A stretch of 64,000 nucleotides of DNA from Tomitella fengzijianii (GCF_007559025.1 NZ_CP041765.1:2600679-2664678); one strand, 5' to 3'. Counted from the stretch's first letter, positions 11,016 to 19,438 are shown. A program made the numbers and translations. The notes: generated by a model from the sequence alone, not told the origin.

Positions 11016-12014
11016 TCAGCTCCCAGCAATCCGTCGGGCACATCGCAACCGGACCGGGGCCGACCGCGGATTCTCGGCGATCTCTTCTTCCGTGGCGCGT
11101 TCGGCGCCTCTGGTCACCAGCTGGAACTCGGGCCCGGTGCCCGGCAGTTCCACCGGAAGGTCCTGGGGACTCCGCGAGCGCGACCGTTCGGCGAGAGCGC
11201 GTTTGACGATGCGGTCCTCCAGCGACTGGTACGCCATGAATGCGACGCGGCCGCCGACCGTCACAGCATCCAGCGCCGCCGGCACCGCCGCCCGCAGCGA
11301 GTCCAGCTCGCCGTTGACCTCGATCCGCAACGCCTGGAAGGTGCGTTTCGCCGGGTGACCGCCTGTCCGCCGCGCTGCAGCAGGGATCGCCTCGTAGAGG
11401 AGTTCGACGAGCTGCCCGGTGGTACGGAACGGAGCGCTCTCCCGCCGCCGGACGATCGCTGCGGCGATCTTGGCCGCGAAACGCTCCTCGCCGTACGTGC
11501 TGAGGATGCGGCGCAGGTCCGCCACCGTATACGTGTTGATGACGGTCGCCGCTGTGAGCTCGGACGAGCCGTCCATGCGCATGTCCAGCGGCGCGTCGAC
11601 CGAGTACGCGAATCCCCGCTCGGCCTCGTCGAGCTGCAGCGACGACACGCCCAGGTCGAACAGGATCGCGTCGACCCCGCCCCGCGCGGGGATGCCGACG
11701 CTGTCGAGCGCCTCGGCGATGCCGTCGTAGCGGGTGTGCACGGCCGTGAAGCGTCCGGCGAACCCGGCCAGCCGCCGGGTGGCCGTGGCGATCGCCTCAG
11801 TGTCGCGGTCCAGACCGATCACCCGCACGCCGGGGAAACGTTCCAGGAAGTACTCGCTGTGGCCGCCCATTCCCAGCGTGCAGTCGACGAACACGGCGTC
11901 GCCGCCGGCCGCGTCGATGGCCGGCCCGAGCAGTTCCACCGCCCGGCGGAGCAGCACGGGGACGTGGCCGAACTCGCCGGAACGCCGCTGTGCGCCGCCT
12001 GTTCCGTCGGTCAT
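11016..12014 (-). CDS. rsmH: RsmH (MraW), 16S rRNA C1402 N4-methyltransferase
   Basis: S-adenosylmethionine-dependent enzyme that methylates N4 of cytidine 1402 of 16S rRNA. Motifs are [13 protein letters not shown], the SAM-binding loop [63 protein letters not shown] and [15 protein letters not shown] 12014 (GGAG 6 nt upstream) gives 332 residues, the usual length. The open frame continues to 12170, but the added residues resemble no family member. The stop lies 1 base before the FtsL-like ATG. Confidence 0.96.
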   Translation of the reverse strand: MTDGTGGAQRRSGEFGHVPVLLRRAVELLGPAIDAAGGDAVFVDCTLGMGGHSEYFLERFPGVRVIGLDRDTEAIATATRRLAGFAGRFTAVHTRYDGIAEALDSVGIPARGGVDAILFDLGVSSLQLDEAERGFAYSVDAPLDMRMDGSSELTAATVINTYTVADLRRILSTYGEERFAAKIAAAIVRRRESAPFRTTGQLVELLYEAIPAAARRTGGHPAKRTFQALRIEVNGELDSLRAAVPAALDAVTVGGRVAFMAYQSLEDRIVKRALAERSRSRSPQDLPVELPGTGPEFQLVTRGAERATEEEIAENPRSAPVRLRCARRIAGS

Positions 12015-12203
12015 CGTCTGCTCCAAAGGTCCGTGCTTGGCTCTGCTGCCGGTCGTTCTGCCCGTGCGTGCCGCGAAAAACGCAGAGGCGAATGTCCTGG
12101 GGTCTCCGGCCGACCGTGCCTGGCGTTGGGGAAGTACGTCAGGACCGTTCGGGCGGAGGCCTCGTGACATTCGCCGAGACCGCGCCGAGCGATCAGGCTG
12201 CGC

Positions 12204-12635
12204 TCAGAAGATGCTGCCGAGCGATTCATCGCGCGCCTGCGAGTAGTTCTCTTCGTTCGCCTCCAAGTAGTTCTGCCATGCCTCGGCGTCCCAGATCTCC
12301 AGGAACGTCACCGAGCCGATGACAACGCACTCACGCGAGAGGTCCGCGTACCTGCGGTGATCCGCCGAGAGCGTGATCCGTCCTTGGCCGTCCGGACGCT
12401 GCTCGTCGGTTCCGGCGGCGAGAGCACGCACGAACGCCCTCGCCTCCGGGTTGGTCCGGGATGCGGAAGCAGCCCTGGTGGCCAACTCGAGGAACTCGTC
12501 CCGTGGGTACACGGCAAGGCTGTGATCCTGGCCCTTCGTGACCATGAGACCTCCCGCCAGTGCATCGCGGAACTTCGCCGGCAGCGTCAGCCGGCCCTTC
12601 TCGTCGAGCTTGGGTGTGAAGGTTCCGAAGAACAT
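12204..12635 (-). CDS. mraZ: MraZ, transcriptional repressor of the mra operon
   Basis: A 143-residue AbrB-like DNA-binding protein with the duplicated MraZ fold. The first half carries [19 protein letters not shown] and the second [13 protein letters not shown], the two DxxGR repeats of the family. ATG 12635 is preceded by GGAGGT with 5-nt spacing and gives the canonical length. In other bacteria MraZ binds direct repeats in its own promoter. Matching repeats are present 106-135 bp upstream here, so autorepression is expected. Confidence 0.96.
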   Translation of the reverse strand: MFFGTFTPKLDEKGRLTLPAKFRDALAGGLMVTKGQDHSLAVYPRDEFLELATRAASASRTNPEARAFVRALAAGTDEQRPDGQGRITLSADHRRYADLSRECVVIGSVTFLEIWDAEAWQNYLEANEENYSQARDESLGSIF

Positions 12636-12740
12636 CCGACACCTCCGACTCGACCGCCTCCCGCACATCCGGACCGGATCACTCCGGGCCCTCCGTGCCT
12701 GAAGACCGTTGGCGAACGCCTCGATGGCGTCCCGCTGGCA

Positions 12741-12770
12741 CCACAGTACCCCACTTTCCCCCACTTTCAA
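12741..12770 (-). promoter_or_regulatory. mraZ promoter with three MraZ boxes
   Basis: On the minus strand GTGG begins at 12764, 12754 and 12744, exactly 10 bp apart, which is the helical-turn spacing known for MraZ operators. The boxes sit inside a promoter: TTGAAA (12770-12765), a 16-bp spacer, and TACTGT (12748-12743). Binding would cover the spacer and the -10. Seen directly in sequence; regulation by MraZ is inferred from family knowledge. Confidence 0.88.
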
Positions 12771-12981
12771 CCTGAAACACGGTGCCGATCGCACTGACCG
12801 CACAGAACAACCAGGTGATGGGGGCTTTCTACGGTGGAGCGACCCCCCTGGCCGGCGCTTATGCGCGGGCGGCGCAATTACGAGCCCGGCCGTGTATCCG
12901 CAGCTCAGCGCAATCCTCGGACGCCCGGTGCACGATTCCGTCACCCGAATCGACGCAACTCAGCGGTGCACCGGCACGACG

Positions 12982-13020
12982 GTGGCGGAAAGTGGGGGAT
13001 CGGGGTGGGGCGAAGTGGGG
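12982..13020 (+). repeat. Second GTGG-repeat cluster upstream of mraZ
   Basis: Plus-strand GTGG starts occur at 12982, 12992, 13005 and 13015, so two pairs at 10-bp spacing separated by 13 bp. The units resemble the mraZ boxes (for example AAAGTGGGGGAT here against GAAAGTGGGGGAA there) but face the other way. This could be a distal operator or a decayed copy. No clear promoter or gene lies downstream. Confidence 0.55.
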
Positions 13021-13111
13021 CGAGGGGGAAGCGGTGGCGGAACGACGCAGAGGAGGCGGGAGCGGCGCGGCGCGGCGCAGGACGAGGTGGGAGGCCACCC
13101 CGTGCGAGGGC

Positions 13112-13155
13112 CGGACGGGGCAAGGCTGGACGGGGGCAAGGCTGGACGGGGCGAG
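13112..13155. repeat. 15-16-bp tandem repeat in the mraZ/DUF3040 gap
   Basis: GGACGGGGCAAGGCT is followed by a 16-bp copy with one extra G and then a partial third copy. It lies in the 642-bp stretch between mraZ (12,635) and the DUF3040 gene (13,278). That stretch otherwise holds the MraZ boxes, the opposing GTGG cluster and a hairpin. I see no convincing gene in it; open frames there are proline/arginine-rich and lack family features. Confidence 0.75.
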
Positions 13156-13202
13156 GCGGCGCGAATGCCGGCGCGACGCGTGGCGAACACGTGCAGGCAG
13201 AA

Positions 13203-13251
13203 GATCACCCGGGCGCGAGGCCGTCCATCATGGCCCCGCGCCCGGGTGATC
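13203..13251 (-). terminator. Hairpin after the DUF3040 gene
   Basis: A perfect 15-bp inverted repeat (13203-13217 with 13237-13251, core ATCACCCGGGCGCG) with a 19-nt loop starts 26 bp past the DUF3040 stop. The downstream sequence TTCTGCCTGC is only weakly T-rich. It would separate DUF3040 transcription from the mraZ promoter. Confidence 0.7.
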
Positions 13252-13277
13252 GGTATTGAGCTGAGTCTCTCGGCAGT

Positions 13278-13736
13278 TCAGCCTTCGAAGCGTCGCCGGA
13301 AGCGCTCCTCCATCCGCTCGGTGAAGCTGCCTGCGGCTTTGGGCTTGCTGAATCGGCCTTTGACGCCTTTGGTGCCCTTGGCGCCGCCGCCCTTTCCGTG
13401 GCCGGCGCCTGCACGGCCGGGCGCAGACGGCGAAGCGGGAATCTTGTCGCGCCCCCACGGCGTACCGAGCATGAGCATCACAGCGCCCAGGAACATCACC
13501 ACGAACCCGATGACGGCGAGTACGGGGAAGCCTCCGATGTGCAGCGCACTGGTGGCGACCCCCACGATCAGGAGCGCGAGCCCGACCAGCGCGATGAATA
13601 CCGCCTGGATGCGCCGCTTTGCGTTGGGGGTGCCGAAACGGCGCCCCCGGACCTGCGAAGCGAACTTCGGGTCTTCCTCATACAGAGCATTCTCGATCTC
13701 GTCGAGCATCCGCTGCTCGTGCTCGGAGAGTGGCAC
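13278..13736 (-). CDS. DUF3040 membrane protein (Rv2169c-like)
   Basis: A 152-residue protein starting PLSEHEQRMLDEIENALYEEDPKFA, the signature of the actinobacterial DUF3040 family. Two membrane helices follow (about 46-64 and 69-91), then a glycine/lysine-rich tail ending in a basic segment ERMEERFRRRFEG. The function is unknown. Location just upstream of mraZ is conserved in mycobacteria. GTG 13736 has GGGGGAGG a few bases upstream. A likely -10 (TATTAT) lies at 13826-13821, and a strong hairpin ends the transcript, so it appears to be a single-gene unit. Confidence 0.9.
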   Translation of the reverse strand: MPLSEHEQRMLDEIENALYEEDPKFASQVRGRRFGTPNAKRRIQAVFIALVGLALLIVGVATSALHIGGFPVLAVIGFVVMFLGAVMLMLGTPWGRDKIPASPSAPGRAGAGHGKGGGAKGTKGVKGRFSKPKAAGSFTERMEERFRRRFEG

Positions 13737-13820
13737 GGCACCTCCCCCGGCTTCTCGTCCTGGCGTTCAGCTGCCGAACCGAACACACCAGCACCCGTCC
13801 ATTACGGGCGCCTAACACCG

Positions 13821-13826
13821 ATAATA
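13821..13826 (-). promoter_or_regulatory. Candidate -10 of the DUF3040 gene
   Basis: TATTAT on the minus strand, 85-90 bp before the GTG start. No good -35 is visible, which is common for actinobacterial SigA-type promoters. Confidence 0.4.
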
Positions 13827-13922
13827 CTGTTCGGCATCGGACCGTACCACCGAATACCCCACTCCCCGGTTCGAATAAACCGTCGGCGCCGCGCCGCGCC
13901 GTCGCCCCGCGCCCCGACCGTG

Positions 13923-14531
13923 TCACCCTGCCCGCAAAAGGGGGTGGCCGGCACCGCGACCGGAGTCCGACGGCCCGACGCCGGCCAGGTGCGACTCGAC
14001 GGCGTCGAGGAAGTCCCTCACCGCACCCGCCAACGCATCCGCCGCCGGGCCGTCGACTCTGCTTGTGACCCCGGCCTCGACTGCGGCCCTCGTGGCCGAG
14101 AACTGCGCGAAGTGGTCGGCCCACGCCTTCCACCCGGGCCCCACCGAAGCCAACCGCGCCCAGGCACTGCGGGACGCACCCCTGCGCGGACGAGGGGGCG
14201 GCGACGACGCCAGGACCGCGGCCGCCCCGCGCACGGCCGCGACATAGGACGTCACGAACCGCTCCGCGGGCCGGTCCTCCGCACCGCACAGCGCCTCCGA
14301 TAGGAGCGAGTCCGCCCGGCCGAGCAGCTGCGCCGCGCGCGGAGACCGCGAAGGCGACGGCGCAGCCCCGCCGATTCCGCGTGGCGCCGCCGTGCACGGC
14401 CCGCGGCCGCCTCCCGCCGCTTTCACGGCACCGGCAGCACGCGCAGTGGTTGCAGCGCCGGCAGTGGTTGCAGCCCCGGCAGTGGTTGCAGCGCCCGCGC
14501 TCATCGCCCTCATCGCGTCCTTCGCGCTCAT
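13923..14531 (-). CDS. SAV_6107-type HEPN domain protein
   Basis: The C-terminal 120 residues (RAAQLLGRADSLLSEALCG ... GPGWKAWADHFAQFSATRAAVEAG) match the actinobacterial SAV_6107 HEPN family found beside DUF3040 and the GNAT gene. HEPN domains are small helical bundles, often RNases, but the catalytic R-x4-6-H motif is not visible here, so enzymatic activity is doubtful. The N-terminal third is an Ala/Thr/Gly-rich linker with a three-fold 18-bp repeat. ATG 14531 has AAGGAG 6 nt upstream, giving 202 residues. The frame is open further upstream, but without a ribosome site. The divergent GNAT gene shares a 304-bp intergenic region that holds an SOS box. Confidence 0.8.
   Translation of the reverse strand: MSAKDAMRAMSAGAATTAGAATTAGAATTARAAGAVKAAGGGRGPCTAAPRGIGGAAPSPSRSPRAAQLLGRADSLLSEALCGAEDRPAERFVTSYVAAVRGAAAVLASSPPPRPRRGASRSAWARLASVGPGWKAWADHFAQFSATRAAVEAGVTSRVDGPAADALAGAVRDFLDAVESHLAGVGPSDSGRGAGHPLLRAG
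14443..14496. repeat. Three 18-bp tandem repeats in the HEPN gene
   Basis: Unit GCAGTGGTTGCAGCGCCG with one base difference in the middle copy. It encodes the repeated AATTAG linker near the protein N-terminus. Copy number may vary between strains. Confidence 0.88.
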
Positions 14532-14758
14532 CGCTTCTCCTTCGTCTCCGTCGCGCCCGCCCTCGAGCCACTCGACCGTGCGATTCCGGGGCCTGCGGTA
14601 CCGTTCCTGCGTCGGGCGACACCCGTCCGACACCCGCCTCACGTACGCCCGACGCACGGACCGCAATGCGACCCGCTCCGACCCGGCCCGCCACCCATGG
14701 AAGGGACCCGATGCCCGGTACGACCCGCTTCCCTCGGGCCGCACCGGACCATCCGGCA

Positions 14759-14774
14759 TCGAACAACGGTTCGA
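14759..14774. promoter_or_regulatory. SOS box (LexA operator), perfect match
   Basis: TCGAACAACGGTTCGA matches the actinobacterial LexA consensus TCGAAC-N4-GTTCGA at all twelve fixed bases. It lies 62 bp before the GNAT ATG (14836) and 228 bp before the HEPN ATG (14531), so it most likely controls the GNAT gene and perhaps both. A TTGACA hexamer on the minus strand starts just left of the box and overlaps its edge. Apart from these sites the 304-bp gap holds no gene. Confidence 0.85.
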
Positions 14775-14835
14775 TGTCAACAATGCTAAGCGGCGCCTCC
14801 GACAACTTTGCCGCCCCACAGGAAGTTCACCGGTC

Positions 14836-15462
14836 ATGAGCCTGATCGTCACCGAGATCCCGGCTCAGGTCCTGCGTACCCGGCTCTTCGAGGCGCTTGC
14901 GGTATACGTGGCGGCGATGGACTACCCGCGCGGAGTCGAACACAGTCGCGCACCGATGTGGGCCGAGCACATGCTCCGGGAGGGATGGCGGGCGGTCGCC
15001 GCCTTCGAGGTACCGGACGCGGAGTCCGGCGGCGGCGCGGGCGGCACTGCGGTCGGTGCACCCCGACCGCCGCAGGTCCCCGATTCGGCCGAGCTGATCG
15101 GCGTCGCCTACGGGTACCGCGGCGCGCCCGCATACTGGTGGGACCGGCAGGTGCGGTCTGCGCTGCGCGACGCCGCCGGCCGGCAGGGCACGGAATTGAT
15201 GGCCGACTACTTCGAGCTCACCGAGATCCATGTGGCACCGTCCGCGCAGGGGCGGGGCATCGGCGCCGCGATGCTGACGCGGCTGCTGTCCGGCCGGACC
15301 GAGTCCCGGGTCCTGCTGTCGACGCCTGAGGTGCCGGGCGAAGAGAACCGCGCGTGGCAGCTGTACCGCAGGATGGGGTTCGAGGACGTCCTTCGGCATT
15401 TCCGGTTCCTCGGCGACCGCCGCGATTTCGCCGTCCTCGGCCGCGCACTGCCGCTGCCCTGA
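14836..15462 (+). CDS. GNAT N-acetyltransferase (Rv2170-like)
   Basis: A 208-residue acetyltransferase. The acetyl-CoA-binding motif is VAPSAQGRGIGAAMLTRLL (about 134-152, Q/RxxGxG/A type), followed by NRAWQLYRRMGF, the usual GNAT alpha4-beta7 region. The position between DUF3040/HEPN and lppM matches M. tuberculosis Rv2170. The substrate cannot be read from sequence. ATG 14836 with AGGAAG upstream is preferred over the longer open frame. A perfect SOS box lies 62 bp upstream, so induction by DNA damage is plausible. Confidence 0.88.
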   Translation: MSLIVTEIPAQVLRTRLFEALAVYVAAMDYPRGVEHSRAPMWAEHMLREGWRAVAAFEVPDAESGGGAGGTAVGAPRPPQVPDSAELIGVAYGYRGAPAYWWDRQVRSALRDAAGRQGTELMADYFELTEIHVAPSAQGRGIGAAMLTRLLSGRTESRVLLSTPEVPGEENRAWQLYRRMGFEDVLRHFRFLGDRRDFAVLGRALPLP

Positions 15463-15548
15463 ACGCCGCGGCGGCGAAGGCGCTGCCGCGGGAGCGGCCA
15501 CGCAGCACGGCCCGGGACTCCTCGCGGACGAGTGGCCCGAGATCCCGA

Positions 15549-15554
15549 TAACCT
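15549..15554 (+). promoter_or_regulatory. -10 of the CrtO-like gene, probably leaderless
   Basis: TAACCT followed by 6 nt and then the GTG start (15561). This would put transcription start on or beside the start codon. The same TAACCT-N6-GTG layout occurs before DUF3043 (59288). Confidence 0.62.
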
Positions 15555-15560
15555 GTCCTG

Positions 15561-17225
15561 GTGTTGGATGCGATCGTCGTAGGCAGCGGCCACAATGCAC
15601 TCGTCGCGGCCTGCTATCTCGCCCGGGAGGGATGGTCGGTCGAGGTCTTCGAGCGGGACACGGTCCCCGGCGGTGCGGTGTCGACGGTCGAAAGGTTCCC
15701 CGGTCACCTGGTCGACCGCGGGTCGTCGGCGCACCTGATGATCCGGCAGAGCGGCATCATCGAGGAACTGGGCCTGGCCGACCACGGCCTGTCCTACATC
15801 GACTGCGACCCGTGGGCGTTCGCCCCGGCGCCGCCGGAGTCGCCGGACCGCCCGGGCATCGTGTTCCAGACCGACCTGCCGGCCACCTGTGCCTCCATCG
15901 AGGCCGCGTGCGGCGCGCGCGACGCGGACGCCTACCGCCGGTTCGTCACCGAGTGGGCTCCGCTCGCCCGCAGCGTGATGCGCGCATTCGCCCGCCCGCC
16001 CGGGGCCGCGGGACTGTCGCGCGCGTTCGGCCCGTTGGGCATGCCCGCGTTCCTCGGCGGCGGGCACCCGCCCGCCGCGCTGGCGCGCAGGTTCCTGTCC
16101 ACCGGCGATGCGCTGCTCGACTACTACTTCGACGACGAGCCGCTCAAGGCCGCGCTCGCCTGGTTCGGGGCGCAGTCGGGGCCGCCGATGTCCGAGCCCG
16201 GAACCGCACCCATGGTCGGCTTCGCCGCCCTCATGCACCGGATGCCGCCGGGGCGCGCGGTCGGCGGCAGCGGCGCACTGACCACCGCACTCGCCGCCCG
16301 GCTGCGGGCCGACGGGGGAACGCTGACGACGGGCGACGCGGTGACCGCGCTGCGCCGGACGGACTGCGGGTGGGCGGCGACCACCGAGCACGGCCGGACG
16401 GTGCGCGCCCGTACGGCGATCGCCGGATGCCACATCCTCACCACCGTCGACCTGCTGACGGAGGGTGGGGCGCTACCCGAATCCGCCGCGGCGGAGCTGC
16501 GCCGCGGGATCCGCGTGGGCCCCGGCATCGGCATGGCCGTCCGATTGGCGACCGACTCGCTTCCCGCGTATCCCTCCGCGCCGGACGATCGGCCGGGTCC
16601 CGGCGTGCACGCGGGCCTGCAGCTGCTGGTCAGCGACCGGGCACATCTGCGCACCGGGCATGCCGCCGCCCTCGCGGGCAGGCTTCCGCCGCGCCCGGCC
16701 GCGCTCGCGATGACGTTCAGCGCACTGGACGCGTCGCTGTGCCCGGAGGGTCGGCACCAGATGACGCTGTGGTCGCAGTGGCATCCGTACCGGATCGCCG
16801 ACGGGACGAGGTGGGAGGACGTGGCCGAACGGGAAGCCGACAGGGTGGTCGACGAAATCGAGCAGTACGCACCCGGAACGCGCGAAACGGTGACGGACCG
16901 CTACGTGCAGTCTCCGCTCGGGCTCGAACGCGAGCTGGGTCTGGTCGGCGGGAACATCATGCACATCGAGATGTCGCTCGATCAGATGCTGGCCTTCCGC
17001 CCCACCCCCGGGCTCGCCGGGCAACGCATGAGCGGCATCTCCCCCGCCCCGGGCCGCGACGACCCCCTTGCCGGGCTCTATCTGACCGGAGCGTCGACGC
17101 ACCCCGGCGGCGGCGTCAGCGGGTACAGCGGCCGCTCCGCGGCCCGGCTCGCCCTCCGCGACGCCCGGGCGGGCGGTCTCCGCCGTCTGCTTCCGGCCGC
17201 CCGCGGCCGCACCCGCCGCGCGTAG
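15561..17225 (+). CDS. CrtO/PYROXD2-type FAD-dependent oxidoreductase
   Basis: A 554-residue flavoprotein of the phytoene desaturase superfamily. The dinucleotide-binding motif AIVVGSGHNALVAACYLAREG is at the very N-terminus and the closing FAD motif GLYLTGASTHPGGGVSGYSGRSAA near 497-520. The HPGGGVSG signature and the length fit the CrtO-like (carotenoid ketolase) and PYROXD2-like branch better than classical CrtI. With crtI and crtB 5-8 kb away, a carotenoid ketolase is attractive but unproven. No ribosome site precedes GTG 15561; a -10 6 nt upstream suggests a leaderless mRNA. In M. tuberculosis no such gene lies between Rv2170 and lppM. Confidence 0.82.
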   Translation: MLDAIVVGSGHNALVAACYLAREGWSVEVFERDTVPGGAVSTVERFPGHLVDRGSSAHLMIRQSGIIEELGLADHGLSYIDCDPWAFAPAPPESPDRPGIVFQTDLPATCASIEAACGARDADAYRRFVTEWAPLARSVMRAFARPPGAAGLSRAFGPLGMPAFLGGGHPPAALARRFLSTGDALLDYYFDDEPLKAALAWFGAQSGPPMSEPGTAPMVGFAALMHRMPPGRAVGGSGALTTALAARLRADGGTLTTGDAVTALRRTDCGWAATTEHGRTVRARTAIAGCHILTTVDLLTEGGALPESAAAELRRGIRVGPGIGMAVRLATDSLPAYPSAPDDRPGPGVHAGLQLLVSDRAHLRTGHAAALAGRLPPRPAALAMTFSALDASLCPEGRHQMTLWSQWHPYRIADGTRWEDVAEREADRVVDEIEQYAPGTRETVTDRYVQSPLGLERELGLVGGNIMHIEMSLDQMLAFRPTPGLAGQRMSGISPAPGRDDPLAGLYLTGASTHPGGGVSGYSGRSAARLALRDARAGGLRRLLPAARGRTRRA

Positions 17226-17372
17226 TCGGCGCCGTCGCCACAGGCGCCGTCTCGGCCACCGCCGTTCGCACTGCCACGTCGGGCGCACGGCCCGCCTGAT
17301 CCCCCGCACGGAGCGGCCTTCACGCGACGCAAGGCGTGCCACTCCCACGTTCGCCCGGACGGACCTGGCACG

Positions 17373-18140
17373 ATGACTGCCGTGCCCATCACACTCCGGC
17401 CAGTCCCGTCGCGCATCCGCACCGCATCGCACACCGGGGCGGACTCCCCCGCGCCACCTCGCGGTCCCCGCTCACGGGTACCGCGCCGATCGCGGCGCAC
17501 CATGGCCGGCGTGCTTCTGCTCGCGGTGCTGCTCCCGCTGCTCAGCGGCTGCCTGCGGGTCCAGGTGACGATGGGCGTATCGAAGAACGACGAGGTGACC
17601 GGCCATATCGTCGCGGCGACCATCCCGAAGTCCGGGGAGGACCGGGGGCCGCAATTGACCGTGCCGAAGGGGCTCGAGGACAAGGTCCGCGTGCAGGACT
17701 ACCGGCAGGACGGCTACGTGGGCACGGAGGCGTACTTCCGCGAACTCACATTCAGCGAGGCGCGGGATCTGGGCCGGATGATGCCCGACCACAGCAGGGA
17801 CTTCGGTCTGACGTTCACCCGCACGGGTGACACGGTGACCTTCGACGGGCGCGCAGACCTGTCGAACGTGCCCGAGGGCGCCGACGTGGAGATCAGCATC
17901 AACTTCCCGACCCGGCCGGCCACAACCGACGGCACCCGCGGCTCCGACACCGGCGTCACCTGGAAGCTGCCGACGGGGGAGGAAACGAGCATGCACGCCG
18001 TCGTCAACTACGAGGATCCGGCGTCGAAGGGGCTCACCTTCTGGGTCTCGATCGTCGCGGTCATCGCGCTGGCGGCAGCCGCGCTGGCCGGATACGTGGC
18101 GTGGCGCAGCAGGGACACCTCACCCAAACCCGGACGGTGA
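17373..18140 (+). CDS. lppM: LppM-family lipoprotein
   Basis: A 255-residue protein with a basic n-region, hydrophobic h-region (AGVLLLAVLLPL) and lipobox LLSGC with Cys60. An LppM domain with VTMGVSKNDEVTGHIVA follows, and a second membrane segment (about 224-243) ends in a short basic tail. In M. tuberculosis LppM (Rv2171) is linked to lipomannan/phosphatidylinositol-mannoside homeostasis and phagosome effects; here a cell-envelope role is inferred. Gene order GNAT-lppM-metF is conserved. The signal peptide begins unusually late, so the true start may be one of the downstream codons. Confidence 0.86.
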   Translation: MTAVPITLRPVPSRIRTASHTGADSPAPPRGPRSRVPRRSRRTMAGVLLLAVLLPLLSGCLRVQVTMGVSKNDEVTGHIVAATIPKSGEDRGPQLTVPKGLEDKVRVQDYRQDGYVGTEAYFRELTFSEARDLGRMMPDHSRDFGLTFTRTGDTVTFDGRADLSNVPEGADVEISINFPTRPATTDGTRGSDTGVTWKLPTGEETSMHAVVNYEDPASKGLTFWVSIVAVIALAAAALAGYVAWRSRDTSPKPGR

Positions 18141-18165
18141 CCGCCGGAGCGCCCTGCGGCGGTCA
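18138..18165. terminator. Bidirectional hairpin between lppM and metF
   Basis: TGACCGCCG (18138-18146) pairs with CGGCGGTCA (18157-18165) around a 10-nt loop. The stem contains the stop codons of both convergent genes. No T-tract on either side, so termination strength is uncertain. Confidence 0.5.
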
Positions 18166-19107
18166 GCCCGCCGCGGGCGCCGCGACCAGCCCGAGGTTCT
18201 GCAACACTTCGCGCGTGGCACGCGAGAAGTTGAGCGTGATGAAGTGCAGCGCGGGGACCCCCTCGGCGATCAGCCGCTCCGCCATCCCGGTCGCGAACTC
18301 GATGCCGATCTCGCGCACGGCGGCGCGGTCCTCCTGCGGCCCCGACCCCGCGGCCGCGGCCAGCCTCTCCTCCAGCAGCGGGGGGAGCGCGGAACCGGAG
18401 AGCTCCACCATCCGCCGCACGGAGCGCAGCGACGTGATGGGAAGGATCTCCGGGATGATCGGCTTGGCGCCCTGCTCCGGGTCGGCCGCCGCGATCCGGT
18501 CGCGCAGCCGCAGGTAGTCGTCCACGTCGAAGAACACCTGGGTGATCGAGTACTCCGCACCCGCGCGCAGCTTGCGCACCAGGTAGCGGGTGTCATGGTC
18601 GAGGTCCGGTGAACGGTGGTGCCCCTCCGGGAAGGACGCGACGCCCAGGTGGAAATCGCCCAGCTCGCGCACCAGGTGGACCAGTTCCTCCGCATAGTGC
18701 ACGCCCTCGGGATGCGCGCACCACTCCCCCAGCGGATTCCCCGGCGGGTCGCCGCGCAGGGCGAGGATGTTGCGGATGCCCTTGTCCGCGTACGAGCCGA
18801 CCATCGCACGCAGCTCGTCGATGCTGTGGTCCACGGCCGTCAGGTGCGCGACGGGGGTGAGGGTCGTGTGCTCCGCGATCTCGCCGGTGATGCGCACCGT
18901 GCGGTCCCGGGTGCTGCCGCCGGCGCCATAGGTGATCGAGACGAACGCGGGCCGCAGTTGCTCGAAGTCCCGCACCGTCCGCCACAGCCGTGCCTCGGCC
19001 GCCTCATCGCGTGGTGGAAAGAACTCGACCGAGAAGGGGGTGGTCCCGGAGTCGTGCGCAGCGATGCTCTCGACGACGGACGGCATGCCCGTCACCTGCA
19101 AAGCCAT
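18163..19107 (-). CDS. metF: Methylenetetrahydrofolate reductase
   Basis: Flavin enzyme reducing 5,10-methylene-THF to 5-methyl-THF for methionine synthesis. The 314-residue TIM barrel has the conserved FSVEFFPPRDE start, FVSITYGAGGSTRDRT, LALRGDPP, and QVFFDVDDYLRL with PIIPEILPI, all MetF motifs. ATG 19107 has GGGGGAAA upstream, and TATGAT lies 36 nt before it. It is convergent with lppM and divergent from the isoprenoid operon. Confidence 0.93.
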   Translation of the reverse strand: MALQVTGMPSVVESIAAHDSGTTPFSVEFFPPRDEAAEARLWRTVRDFEQLRPAFVSITYGAGGSTRDRTVRITGEIAEHTTLTPVAHLTAVDHSIDELRAMVGSYADKGIRNILALRGDPPGNPLGEWCAHPEGVHYAEELVHLVRELGDFHLGVASFPEGHHRSPDLDHDTRYLVRKLRAGAEYSITQVFFDVDDYLRLRDRIAAADPEQGAKPIIPEILPITSLRSVRRMVELSGSALPPLLEERLAAAAGSGPQEDRAAVREIGIEFATGMAERLIAEGVPALHFITLNFSRATREVLQNLGLVAAPAAG

Positions 19108-19142
19108 GTGTTTCCCCCGATCGCACCGATTCCCATTGCACG

Positions 19143-19148
19143 ATCATA
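19143..19148 (-). promoter_or_regulatory. -10 of metF
   Basis: TATGAT on the minus strand, 35 nt before the ATG, with no clear -35. The region between metF and the polyprenyl synthase (19,108-19,438) also carries a weak plus-strand -10 (TAGAGT at 19236). No riboswitch was recognised in it. Confidence 0.5.
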
Positions 19149-19438
19149 AGGTCAGCGGGAGGCAGGCCACCACGCCCGAGCCCCGCAGTGATCTCCGACA
19201 CGCATCCGTGGCGCGCCCCACATCCGGGTGCGACGTAGAGTTTTCCGCGTAGCGCGCATGCGCGGGACCGCGCCGGCCGGTGCGCCGCCCCACTGCACCG
19301 CCCCGCGATCACCTGGTCGCCGCGGCGCACAGTCTGACGCTGCACACCTAGGAGGCTGCCCTGACAACCGGAGAAGACTCGCTCGGACCACGCGCGGAGG
19401 CCGACTCCCCCGCCGCGCAAGCGAACGAGGGCGCGGCG

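Noticed and set aside
12709-13815. Plus-strand open frame of 368 codons across the mraZ/DUF3040 gap
   Set aside because: It runs antisense through the DUF3040 gene, is low in complexity, and covers the MraZ boxes and hairpin.
13868-13883. GGTTCGAATAAACC resembling a tRNA T-loop
   Set aside because: No acceptor, D or anticodon stem can be formed around it.
13923-15462. HEPN/GNAT pair as a toxin-antitoxin module
   Set aside because: The genes are divergent rather than overlapping, the HEPN lacks a visible R-x4-6-H motif, and both belong to conserved syntenic families.
19108-19438. Search for a cobalamin or SAM riboswitch before metF or the cob genes
   Set aside because: No B12-box or SAM-box sequence was seen upstream of metF or cobT; cobT is internal to a transcript starting at DUF3043.
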